A stretch of DNA of 6,593 nucleotides from Nitrospira sp. (lineage in GTDB: Bacteria; Nitrospirota; Nitrospiria; Nitrospirales; Nitrospiraceae): assembly GCA_025935475.1 (NCBI GenBank), contig JAICVE010000159.1, forward strand, positions 1 to 6,593. Direction: 5' to 3'. Made by a program: the position numbers and the translations under genes. Below are positions 1-5,794 of the stretch, one piece after another (position 1 is the first letter of the stretch; the number at the start of each line of letters is the position of its first letter). The notes below the pieces were generated by a model. That model was not told the DNA's origin, did not search any database, and was given only the letters and a program-made list of their open reading frames with translations.

Positions 1-1
1 G

Positions 2-580
2 GGCACGATGAAGCTCGACGTGTCGATCGGCATTCTCTACACGACCACGATGGCGCTCGCCATTCTTTTCATCGGCCTCATGAAGACCTACAATGCCGAA
101 GTCTATGGCTACCTGTTCGGCAACGTGCTGTCGGTGACGCCGGAGGAGCTGCGGACCATTGCTGGATTAAGTGTCGTCGTGGTGGGGAGTATTTTGCTGT
201 TTTCGAAGGAACTGTATTCTATCGCCTTCGATCAAGAGATGGCCGAGGCCTCCGGCGTGCCGGCCAGACGGATGTTTTTCCTCCTACTCACCTTGGTGGC
301 ATTGACCGTGGTGGTGTCCCTCAAGACGGTGGGAGCGATTCTGGTGTTTGCCATGGTGCTGATTCCAGCGTCGACCGCCTACCAGCTCACCCATAGCCTT
401 TCGACGTTGACGTGGTATTCGCTGATCATCGGGATTGTCTGCTCGGTCGCCGGGGTGCTGTTCTCTGCCCTTTGGGACATTCCTTCAGGACCTGCGATCG
501 TCCTGCTTTCGACTCTGGTGTTTTTCATCTCCATCGTTCTCTCGCCGAAACGGTCGCGGCGGCCGCTTTTAGCCAATTGA
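2..580 (+). CDS. Metal ABC transporter permease, ZnuB/ABC-3 family (5' partial)
   Basis: Inner-membrane permease of an ABC importer for a divalent metal (Zn, Mn or Fe). It would work with an ATPase and a periplasmic binding protein that are not in this window. The frame is open to the left edge, and the first Met (base 8) sits in what looks like the middle of the family fold, so roughly the N-terminal third is probably missing. About 190 residues remain, against about 260-290 for the family. From the Met at base 8, hydrophobic segments lie at about residues 8-26, 50-66, 88-122, 136-156 and 162-181. Family-like motifs include the cytoplasmic stretch FDQEMAEASGVPARR (about 74-88), VGAILVFAMVLIPASTAYQL (about 108-127) and DIPSGPAIVLLST (about 157-169). 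The tail is basic (PKRSRR), fitting a cytoplasmic C-terminus. The metal cannot be told from sequence. Family assignment is firm; substrate is open. Confidence 0.88.
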   Translation, partial: GTMKLDVSIGILYTTTMALAILFIGLMKTYNAEVYGYLFGNVLSVTPEELRTIAGLSVVVVGSILLFSKELYSIAFDQEMAEASGVPARRMFFLLLTLVALTVVVSLKTVGAILVFAMVLIPASTAYQLTHSLSTLTWYSLIIGIVCSVAGVLFSALWDIPSGPAIVLLSTLVFFISIVLSPKRSRRPLLAN

Positions 581-679
581 CCCCGAGATGAACGTCGTCT
601 GATGTGCCGTCTGAGCACGGACAAAATGCCTCTATCCTGCATAGGGTGGTTAGTGAGGCTGGACAAGGGGATAACGGTA

Positions 680-708
680 TTGATTTTGCATCCCTGTCGA
701 GAGATAAG
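680..708 (+). promoter_or_regulatory. Possible sigma70-type promoter for the outer-membrane protein gene
   Basis: TTGATT (680-685) and GATAAG (703-708) are separated by 17 bases and match the consensus at 4 of 6 positions each. Transcription would start near 715, giving a leader of about 33 bases before the ATG at 748. The match is modest and other arrangements in the 167-base gap after the permease are possible. The gene could also be read through from upstream, as I see no clear terminator after the permease. Confidence 0.25.
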
Positions 709-735
709 AGAGCACGTAGTTCTCATTTCATACAT

Positions 736-742
736 AGGAGGG
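736..742 (+). promoter_or_regulatory. Ribosome binding site that fixes the start of the outer-membrane protein
   Basis: AGGAGGG lies 5 bases before the ATG at 748, a near-ideal Shine-Dalgarno match. It argues against the longer in-frame extension toward base 604, which has no comparable site and would put more than 40 hydrophilic residues in front of the signal peptide. Confidence 0.85.
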
Positions 743-747
743 CTGTC

Positions 748-1392
748 ATGAGTTCTGCATCGGATCGCAGTTGGAAGAGAAATCTTCTGTTGGTCATTGC
801 GCTGCTGGTCGGTCTCGGCGCCGGTCAGGTTCGTGCGGAAGAGCCAGTGATGAAGGATGGCGGCACTGAGCCGGGCAAGGTCTACCTCGGCATGAGGGCC
901 GGCTTCGCACCATTGACGCAGCAATTGACGGAAGGTACGTCAACTGCCGTCGGCTCGCTCGTGAATTTTCAGGCCATGTACAGTCTCAACAATTGGCTCT
1001 TGATTGGGATGATGCTTGAATGGGAGCGGCACAGTGTCAACATAGAGAGGCCCGATATTGATCTAGGACACCAGGATACCGTGTCCGTCTTGCCAACCGT
1101 CGAACTGCGACCTGTTCGCTTCGGTCCAATTACCCCCTATGTGAACATGAGCTTTGGCGTGAATGTGAATAGTTTTGGCGAAGCCCGTAATATTGCGACA
1201 ATCTCCCCGAGTAATACGTTTGCGTGGCGCCTCGGATGGGGAGCCGACTGGATGATCACCAAACAGTTCGCCCTGAACGGCGAAATGGCCTACAAGCGGA
1301 ACGACGGCCACGCGACCGTCGGTGGTGTGCGGGTCGACGACTGGAACGCGTCTTCGTTTGGATTCCTCTTCGGCGTGAAGATGTTCTTTTAA
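748..1392 (+). CDS. Outer-membrane beta-barrel protein
   Basis: 214-residue exported protein, probably a small outer-membrane barrel. Residues 1-30 are a classical signal peptide: basic n-region (RSWKRN, 7-12), hydrophobic core (LLLVIALLVGLGAG) and probable cleavage after VRA at 30. The mature part alternates short amphipathic beta segments with turns: KVYLGMRAGFAP (44-55), VNFQAMYSL (72-80), WLLIGMMLEWERH (83-95), SVLPTVELRPV (113-123), ITPYVNMSFGVNVNSFG (128-144), FAWRLGWGADWMI (158-170), QFALNGEMAYKRN (173-185) and SSFGFLFGVKMFF (202-214). It ends in Phe, the usual C-terminal recognition signal for the BAM insertase. About eight strands fit a porin-like or OmpW/OmpA-barrel fold. No enzymatic motif is visible. 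The preceding permease might suggest a metal or envelope link, but this is only adjacency. Barrel call good; specific role unknown. Confidence 0.82.
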   Translation: MSSASDRSWKRNLLLVIALLVGLGAGQVRAEEPVMKDGGTEPGKVYLGMRAGFAPLTQQLTEGTSTAVGSLVNFQAMYSLNNWLLIGMMLEWERHSVNIERPDIDLGHQDTVSVLPTVELRPVRFGPITPYVNMSFGVNVNSFGEARNIATISPSNTFAWRLGWGADWMITKQFALNGEMAYKRNDGHATVGGVRVDDWNASSFGFLFGVKMFF

Positions 1393-1403
1393 GATGCAGC
1401 GGC

Positions 1404-1436
1404 GCTGCGCGCAGAGTGTGCTACTCTGCGCGCAGC
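1404..1436. terminator. Long perfect hairpin between convergent genes, probable bidirectional terminator
   Basis: A perfect 14-bp stem (GCTGCGCGCAGAGT at 1404-1417 pairing with 1423-1436) closes a 5-base loop. It starts 12 bases after the stop of the outer-membrane protein and ends 17 bases before the stop of the convergent acetyltransferase, so it could serve both. There is no T-run on either side, so it is not a textbook intrinsic terminator. It may instead block 3' exonucleases or slow polymerase. Confidence 0.55.
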
Positions 1437-1452
1437 CATTGAGGGATAGGAC

Positions 1453-1884
1453 TCACTCCTGCCGGGCCTGCCTGGATCGTGTCCACACCATGCCGGTCTG
1501 TTCCTTGGCACTGAATCCCAACTTCGCGTAAAATCCTGGCCGCCTTGTGCAGAGCCAAAAGAGTTCAACTCGTTTGAGTCGAGGATGGTTCAAGATGCGT
1601 TGCACGATTTCCGTTCCTAGCCCCTGTTTTTGATAGGCCTTGTCCACGATGACATCCCAGATGGTGGCCCGATAGGTGAAATCCGTCAGTACTCGCCCAA
1701 AGCCGATCAATTGGTCGCCATCCCAGGCGCATAACGCCACGTCGGTTTGGCGCAGCATCTCCTTCGCATCCTCAAGCGTGCGGTCCTTTGCCCAGGGCGC
1801 TTGGTGAAACAGCTTCAAGAGCTGCGAAGCTTCGACTTCCTTCTTTTCGGAAAACGTAACGGCAGTCTTGAGGGTGGCGGGCAT
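1453..1884 (-). CDS. GNAT family N-acetyltransferase
   Basis: 143-residue single-domain acetyltransferase that would move an acetyl group from acetyl-CoA to an amine; the substrate is unknown. The hallmarks are in order. A beta strand ALCAWDGDQLIGFGRVLTD lies at about 50-68. Motif A, DVIVDKAYQKQGLGTEIV (77-94), holds the pyrophosphate-binding signature QxxGxG (Q85, G88, G90). Motif B, FYAKLGF (118-124), is followed by the tail GMVWTR. Length is normal for a stand-alone GNAT protein. The start ATG (1882-1884) has only a weak site upstream (GGGAG, about 16 bases away), so translation may be modest. It is transcribed alone on the minus strand, divergent from the small zinc-ribbon gene and convergent with the outer-membrane protein gene. 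Family is clear; physiological target is not. Confidence 0.9.
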   Translation of the reverse strand: MPATLKTAVTFSEKKEVEASQLLKLFHQAPWAKDRTLEDAKEMLRQTDVALCAWDGDQLIGFGRVLTDFTYRATIWDVIVDKAYQKQGLGTEIVQRILNHPRLKRVELFWLCTRRPGFYAKLGFSAKEQTGMVWTRSRQARQE

Positions 1885-1941
1885 CTTGTACTAGAGTAGG
1901 CTCCCGGTGGAAATCCTGGGCCGCGTTCTGAGCCCCTTCTG

Positions 1942-1969
1942 TCTGGCCGCCGGAGACCTGGCGGCCGGA
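1942..1969 (+). other. Stable inverted repeat upstream of the zinc-ribbon gene
   Basis: TCTGGCCGCCGG (1942-1953) can pair with CTGGCGGCCGGA (1958-1969) around a 4-base loop (AGAC). This gives a 12-bp stem including two G-T pairs. It lies 37 bases before the ATG at 2007, within the 122-base gap between two divergent genes, and has no T-run after it. It could be an RNA leader structure of the small gene, a DNA-binding palindrome shared by the divergent genes, or a relic terminator. Confidence 0.4.
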
Positions 1970-2006
1970 TGCAACATCCTGCGTGACCTAGTGTACGAGG
2001 AAATAC

Positions 2007-2186
2007 ATGGCAACGCAAGTCCGTAGCTGCCCCAAGTGCTTCCAACTCATGTGGCTGAAGCCCAGCGAGTACGAATTGCTCGATGAAGAAACGGTGCGCG
2101 CAAAATGCCCGCACTGCGGGTCCGCGGTGCGGTTTAAGTTGGTCTCTCAGGGTGAGAACGCCACCGGCCCTAAAATGGGGCACTAA
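2007..2186 (+). CDS. Small zinc-ribbon protein (59 residues)
   Basis: A short gene easily lost to length cut-offs. It begins MATQVRSCPKCFQLMWLKPS and ends GPKMGH. Two CPxC knuckles, CPKC (8-11) and CPHC (34-37), are 22 residues apart, the arrangement of a four-cysteine zinc ribbon like those of MJ0042/FmdB-type small proteins. The second knuckle leads into a beta-like stretch, GSAVRFKLVSQG (38-49). A GAGG ribosome site (1997-2000) stands 6 bases before the ATG. The frame is intact between two annotated genes, and its stop lies only 7 bases from the stop of the convergent hypothetical gene. It is probably a cytoplasmic metal-binding adaptor or nucleic-acid-binding protein; no specific role can be read. 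What makes it credible as a gene is the paired cysteines, the ribosome site and the fit into the gap. Confidence 0.75.
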   Translation: MATQVRSCPKCFQLMWLKPSEYELLDEETVRAKCPHCGSAVRFKLVSQGENATGPKMGH

Positions 2187-2193
2187 GAAGGGT

Positions 2194-2616
2194 TCAAAGT
2201 CCTCGTCCGGCCCCATCCAACTCCGGTTTGTTCCCCGGCAAAATTTTGTGCAGTCCTGCACGATACTCGGCGATCCGCCGAGCATCCGCCTGATCGGTCG
2301 TGATTTCCTGGTCCCGTTGCATCCGTTCCAGATGATCGAGGACGGCGAGCAAGGGCTGCACGGAGCCCAGGAGCTTGCCGACTTCGAACGCCTCGAGCGA
2401 TTCGACGAAGGCCTCATTCAATCCCTTATAAGCGGTTCCGGCGCTCTGATTGCGGAATCGCGAGACGATGGCTTCATAATCATCGATTGCTTCGGGCTTT
2501 GGCTTGATGCCTGTCGGAACAACGGTCAAGTGTACGATTGCCGGCAACTTGGCCGCATAGGCCTTCAGCTGGGACGAAAGGCCGCCGATCGCATCGAGGA
2601 CTTCACCCGTTTGCAT
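2194..2616 (-). CDS. Hypothetical protein, 140 residues, downstream of rluD
   Basis: I do not recognise a family. The protein is soluble and probably mostly helical. An N-terminal helical part (VLDAIGGLSSQLKAYAAKL, about 6-24) is followed by a short hydrophobic strand, AIVHLTVVPTGIKP (26-39). After this come charged helices: DDYEAIVSRFRNQ (45-57), KGLNEAFVESLEAF (64-77), LLGSVQPLLAVLDHLERMQRD (82-102) and DQADARRIAEYRAGLHKIL (108-126). It has no cysteine, no signal peptide and no membrane segment. The start ATG (2614-2616) is preceded by AGGACGG at a good distance. It lies 32 bases after the rluD stop on the same strand, so the two are likely co-transcribed. Longer frames exist on the opposite strand over this region (about 2083-2763), but they lack a ribosome site, would overlap rluD, and have low-complexity, Arg/Ser-rich shadow composition. 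Confidence 0.7.
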   Translation of the reverse strand: MQTGEVLDAIGGLSSQLKAYAAKLPAIVHLTVVPTGIKPKPEAIDDYEAIVSRFRNQSAGTAYKGLNEAFVESLEAFEVGKLLGSVQPLLAVLDHLERMQRDQEITTDQADARRIAEYRAGLHKILPGNKPELDGAGRGL

Positions 2617-2648
2617 CGTGCCGTCCTAATCGAGTCTGGCAATGGCTG

Positions 2649-3623
2649 TCAAGCGTCGGACATCCGTCTGAGATCGACGCAGTGCTCGAGCTCCCGCATG
2701 AGCCGCTCCATGTCGGGTGGAGCTGGCCGCTCGTATTCGCACACTTCTTCCGTCACGGGGTGACGGAATCCCAGCGTTCGGGCATGCAGCATGACGCGAC
2801 TCACTTCCACCGCATCCACGCTGCAGACCTTCCGGCCTCCGTAAGTCGGATCGCCAAGAATCGGATGACCCAAGGAAGCCAGGTGGACACGGAGCTGATG
2901 GGTGCGTCCTGTCCTTGGATAGAGAAGCACATGTGCCACGGTCTTGCCGAATCGGCGATCGACCTTGTACTCGGTCACGGAGTCTTTCGGTCGAGCCGTA
3001 CGGGCCGAGAACTTTTTGCGTTCTTTGGAATCGCGGCCAATCGCCAGTTCAATGAGCCCGTGGCCTTTCTTTGGCACGCCCCAGACAAGTGCTTCGTAGA
3101 CACGGGTGATGGTGTGTTGCTTGAATTGTCCGCTGAGATGCCGGTGCGCCTGATCGGTCTTGGCGATCACCATCACGCCCGACGTGTCCTTGTCTAATCG
3201 ATGAACGAGCCCCGGCCGTTCCTTTCCTCCGACGCTTGAAACGGTGCCGCCGGAGACCTGGAAGTAATGGAGCAGGGCGTTGACCAGCGTTCCGGTCCAG
3301 TTTCCCGGTGCAGGATGCACGACGATGCCCGACGGTTTGTTGAGGACCAGCAGGTGCTCGTCTTCAAAAAGTACTTCCAGCGGAATCGCCTCGCCCTGCA
3401 GCTCGAGTGGCTCCGGCTTCGGGACATCCATCGTGATCTTATCGCCCGGCTTGATCTTCTGGCTGGGCCTGACGACCTGGTCATTGATCCGAATGCGTCC
3501 GAGTTCGATGAGCCGTTGGAGCCGTGAGCGGGACATGTCCCGTTCACGGTTGACAAGAAACACATCCAGCCGCTTGGGCTGCTCGCCGGCGGTCACGACG
3601 AATTCCGTAATCATGTGCGGCAC
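2649..3623 (-). CDS. rluD: RluD-type 23S rRNA pseudouridine synthase
   Basis: Isomerises specific uridines of 23S rRNA to pseudouridine. By RluD homology these would be the helix 69 positions equivalent to 1911, 1915 and 1917 of E. coli. An N-terminal S4 RNA-binding domain spans about residues 16-67 (RLDVFLVNR, SRSRLQRLIELGRIRIN, KPGDKI). The RluA-family catalytic domain follows. Its parts are LLVLNKPSGIVVHPAPGN (91-108), the active-site motif HRLDKDTSG (141-149) with catalytic Asp144, VYEALVWG (175-182), and PRTGRTHQLRVHLASLGHPI (236-255) leading into LGDPTYGG (256-263). At 324 residues it is full length. The first usable codon is GTG (3621-3623), with a stop one codon earlier; ATG at 3612-3614 gives 321 residues and is equally possible, since neither has a clear ribosome site. 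RluC is an alternative, but the S4 and motif pattern fit RluD better. Confidence 0.93.
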   Translation of the reverse strand: MPHMITEFVVTAGEQPKRLDVFLVNRERDMSRSRLQRLIELGRIRINDQVVRPSQKIKPGDKITMDVPKPEPLELQGEAIPLEVLFEDEHLLVLNKPSGIVVHPAPGNWTGTLVNALLHYFQVSGGTVSSVGGKERPGLVHRLDKDTSGVMVIAKTDQAHRHLSGQFKQHTITRVYEALVWGVPKKGHGLIELAIGRDSKERKKFSARTARPKDSVTEYKVDRRFGKTVAHVLLYPRTGRTHQLRVHLASLGHPILGDPTYGGRKVCSVDAVEVSRVMLHARTLGFRHPVTEEVCEYERPAPPDMERLMRELEHCVDLRRMSDA

Positions 3624-3669
3624 ACGCTACTAAAGGGGCTTGGGGAAATGCAATCCAAGAAGCCGTCAT

Positions 3670-3698
3670 TTGCCTCTCCGTGGCCGGAGGGCTATGCT
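3670..3698 (+). promoter_or_regulatory. Possible sigma70-type promoter of the haem protein gene
   Basis: TTGCCT (3670-3675) and TATGCT (3693-3698) are 17 bases apart, each matching the consensus at 4 of 6 positions. Transcription would start near 3705, leaving a leader of about 29 bases before the ATG at 3734. The position, in the gap between the divergent rluD and the haem gene, is right, but the score alone is modest. Confidence 0.35.
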
Positions 3699-3722
3699 TA
3701 CGATTGAGGCTGTCCTCACCGA

Positions 3723-3730
3723 AAGGAGGT
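3723..3730 (+). promoter_or_regulatory. Strong ribosome binding site that fixes the haem-protein start
   Basis: AAGGAGGT, fully complementary to the 16S rRNA tail, stands 3 bases before the ATG at 3734. It decides against an in-frame upstream ATG near 3680, which would bury the signal peptide 18 residues into the protein. Confidence 0.85.
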
Positions 3731-3733
3731 CAC

Positions 3734-4312
3734 ATGATCAGGATCGTCTCCGTTGGAACCGTGATGCTTGCTGTCGGTTGTCTCCTGTTCGCCGTTGCCT
3801 CTCGTGCAGCGGATCCTCCGGGGATACCGCCGGAAACGGTCGCCGACTATTTGCACTCGGTGATCGAGGCCGACCGGACGTTTTATACGATCCATGTCGT
3901 CGAACGTCTGCAAAAGGGCGGCGGTACCAAGGCTGCCGAAGACTGGCGCGCCAAGAAAGACGTCCTGCCTCTCCCGGCTCAGTTTCTGATCGAAGCGAGC
4001 GAGTTGGCTACGACAACCGGTTCCAAAATTCGTTATCGGCTGATCAGTCTCTGGCCGATCAATCCCAAGAATGCGCCTGACGGCCCAACGGAGAAACGAG
4101 GGCTGGAACTGTTGCGAGATCATCCGGAACGCTCGGTGACCGGCACCGTGAAGCGCGGCAAGCAGTCATACTTCCAGGCCATCTATGCCGACCGAGCGGT
4201 CAGCTCCTCATGCGTGGCCTGCCACAACAGCCACCCCCATAGCTCCAAAACAGATTTTTCGATGCACGACGTCATGGGAGGATTGGTCATCGAAATCCCA
4301 TTGGAGAGGTAG
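3734..4312 (+). CDS. Secreted monohaem c-type protein, Tll0287-like (DUF3365) domain
   Basis: 192-residue periplasmic haem protein. Residues 1-25 form a signal peptide (MIRIVSVGTVMLAVGCLLFAVASRA), cleaved near SRA/AD. The mature protein has one haem-c attachment site, CVACH (160-164, Cys160, Cys163, His164), followed by NSHP. Upstream is a PAS-like sensor fold of the Tll0287/DUF3365 type: helix ETVADYLHSVIEADRTFYTIHVVERL (34-59), LPLPAQFLIEASELA (78-92), KIRYRLISLWPINPKNAP (98-115) and a strand SYFQAIYADRAVSSSC (145-160). The sequence ends shortly after (DVMGGLVIEIPLER), with no transmembrane helix, kinase or cyclase module, so it is a stand-alone domain. By analogy with DUF3365 proteins it may bind or sense a small ligand or redox state, or carry electrons; this is inference. 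Its gene is divergent from rluD and its 3' end overlaps the convergent TPR gene. Confidence 0.88.
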   Translation: MIRIVSVGTVMLAVGCLLFAVASRAADPPGIPPETVADYLHSVIEADRTFYTIHVVERLQKGGGTKAAEDWRAKKDVLPLPAQFLIEASELATTTGSKIRYRLISLWPINPKNAPDGPTEKRGLELLRDHPERSVTGTVKRGKQSYFQAIYADRAVSSSCVACHNSHPHSSKTDFSMHDVMGGLVIEIPLER

Positions 4313-5273
4313 CCGACGATGCAGCTGAACGAACGGGGTGCACCACCAGTGGTTGCTGCCGGTAGATGGCGAGGGCGTGGCGGAGCGCCTCTTCGCCTTC
4401 GGGAACATGTCCAAGCGCCTGATGGAGCGACGCTAGTAATGCCCATGCCGCGGCCTCGCCAGACACGTCCCGCAGGGATTGATAGAGCGTGACCGCGCGT
4501 TTGGCGGACTCAATGCCTTGTTCCTCGCGCCTTGTCGCGCTGCTCAGGGCGGCCAGACGAATGCGCAGTCTCGCCTCGGTGGCGACTTCGGGCCGTTGCT
4601 CGAGGAGCGCGACTGATTGCTGATACTGGGCCGATGCAACGTCGGTGCGATCCAGGATCCAATTGGCGTCGCCAAGGGCCACTGATGCCGCGAGGGTCTG
4701 ATCCTGGTCTCGCCTAGAGCGTGCTTCATCGAGCACCTGCTGGAGTTCCACGAGACCTCGGTCCGACGACCCCTCGCTGACATTCAACAGGCCCGATTGA
4801 ATCCTCACCGCTCCGAGAGCCTGAACATTCTGCGTACGACGGTACCGCTCCTTCGCCCGCTCAAACAGCCCGGCAGCCTCCTCGCGATCACCGAACCAGA
4901 GGGAGATTCTTCCGGAAAGGAACAAGGCGTCGGCGTGAACCGGAGAGTCAGAAGTTTTGGAAAAGAGTTCCAACGCCTGACGAACCCGGACGCCGGCCTC
5001 TTGCCTTTTCCCTTGCCGCTCGAAAATCGACGCGATCTTGGTCAGGGCAACGGCTTGGCCTTTGCGCTGTTTCTGTGCGCGAAAGGTTGCAAGGGCCTGG
5101 TCATAATAGGTGAGCGCTTCAGGAAAATGGTTCTGCACGTCATGGATTTCACCGATCCTCACCAGCTCTTCGCCGCTCAAGGTTCGAGCAGAGACCGGGA
5201 GGCCCGACACCGGTGCGGCGGGAGCGATCGTCGGCAAGAGCATGACGGCCATGAGCAGGCAGCACAGGACCAC
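4287..5273 (-). CDS. Exported TPR-repeat protein
   Basis: About 328 residues. I prefer the GTG at 5271-5273, because GGAGG (5281-5285) lies 7 bases upstream. A TTG at 5331-5333 would add 20 residues (including RR) and give a longer signal peptide, but has no ribosome site. The N-terminus (VLCCLLMAVMLLPTIAPAAP) is a hydrophobic export signal with likely cleavage near APAA. The rest is a helical solenoid of about six or seven tetratricopeptide-like repeats, spaced near 40 residues. Repeat cores include EIHDVQNHFPEALTYYDQAL, IASIFERQGKRQEAGVRVRQ, SGRISLWFGDREEAAGLFER, LGDANWILDRTDVASAQYQQ and LASLHQALGHVPEGEEALRH. Such proteins act as periplasmic or envelope scaffolds; no partner can be named. 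It follows atpC by 88 bases on the same strand and might be read through from the ATP synthase operon. Its last 26 bases overlap the haem gene tail-to-tail. Confidence 0.82.
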   Translation of the reverse strand: MVLCCLLMAVMLLPTIAPAAPVSGLPVSARTLSGEELVRIGEIHDVQNHFPEALTYYDQALATFRAQKQRKGQAVALTKIASIFERQGKRQEAGVRVRQALELFSKTSDSPVHADALFLSGRISLWFGDREEAAGLFERAKERYRRTQNVQALGAVRIQSGLLNVSEGSSDRGLVELQQVLDEARSRRDQDQTLAASVALGDANWILDRTDVASAQYQQSVALLEQRPEVATEARLRIRLAALSSATRREEQGIESAKRAVTLYQSLRDVSGEAAAWALLASLHQALGHVPEGEEALRHALAIYRQQPLVVHPVRSAASSATSPMGFR

Positions 5274-5361
5274 GGATTCCCCTCCGCTCGCAGATGGCAC
5301 GAAGAGAATACCGGCCGGCCGCCTGACGGTCAAACTGTCGAAGCTGGGAGCATGGCGAACG

Positions 5362-5775
5362 CTAGGATTTCCGGGCGCGCTGCGCGAGCTTCATGCGGAG
5401 GCGGGCTTTTTCAAGGCTGATTTCTGCTTCCTTGACTTCAGACGGCAGACCGCCGGCCTTTAACCGCTGCTCGGCCTTGGTCACGGCGGCTTGCGCGCGC
5501 TCGACATCAATGTCTTCGGCCTTTTCAGCGATTTCGGCCATGACGGTGACTTTATGGGGAGTGACTTCGGCATAGCCCCAGAGGATGGCCATGTGATTCG
5601 TGCGATCGCCGACGCGGTAGCGGAGCTCGCCGATGCGCAAAGTGGAAAGGAAGTGGCAATGACCGGGCAACACGCCGAACTCACCCTCGGAGCCCGGGGC
5701 GATGACTTCGTCCACTTCCTGACTCAGGAGCTGCTTCTCGGGCGTCACGACTTCCAACAAGATCTTGCCAGGCAT
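5362..5775 (-). CDS. atpC: ATP synthase F1 subunit epsilon
   Basis: Epsilon subunit of the F1 sector, which links the gamma shaft to the c-ring and can inhibit ATP hydrolysis. The 137-residue length is typical. The N-terminal beta-sandwich (about 1-85) carries the family hallmarks LLEVVTPEKQLLSQEVDEVI (6-25), GSEGEFGVLPGH (28-39), LRIGELRYR (46-54) and ILWGYAEVTPHKVTVMAE (64-81). The C-terminal helical pair (about 88-137) is rich in Ala, Glu, Lys and Arg (VERAQAAVTKAEQRL, EVKEAEISLEKARLRMKLAQ). I chose the ATG at 5773-5775, with GGAG about 11 bases upstream. A longer in-frame extension to 5883 would overlap atpD and add basic residues unlike the family. The start lies 19 bases after the atpD stop, the standard operon order. 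Confidence 0.95.
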   Translation of the reverse strand: MPGKILLEVVTPEKQLLSQEVDEVIAPGSEGEFGVLPGHCHFLSTLRIGELRYRVGDRTNHMAILWGYAEVTPHKVTVMAEIAEKAEDIDVERAQAAVTKAEQRLKAGGLPSEVKEAEISLEKARLRMKLAQRARKS

Positions 5776-5794
5776 TTCGCGTTTGACTCCGTGC

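Noticed and set aside
596..614. Direct repeat CGTCTGA (596-602 and 608-614) after the permease gene
   Set aside because: Only 7 bases with two copies; too short to claim an operator or terminator without further copies.
604..747. N-terminal extension of the outer-membrane protein to base 604
   Set aside because: It would displace a clean signal peptide by 48 residues and ignore the near-perfect ribosome site before the ATG at 748.
2083..3197. Long plus-strand open frames (about 2083-2763 and 2538-3197) opposite the hypothetical gene and rluD
   Set aside because: They overlap strongly supported minus-strand coding, lack ribosome sites, and have composition typical of antisense shadows in GC-rich DNA.
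3767..3785. Lipoprotein signal (AVGC) in the haem-protein leader
   Set aside because: The Cys lies inside the hydrophobic core and lacks the usual Leu at -3 and small residue at -2; a standard SRA cleavage site follows.
5311..5320. CCGGCCGG/GGCCGGCC palindromes before the TPR gene
   Set aside because: Short GC-only palindromes are expected in GC-rich DNA, and no T-run or partner element supports a terminator or operator.
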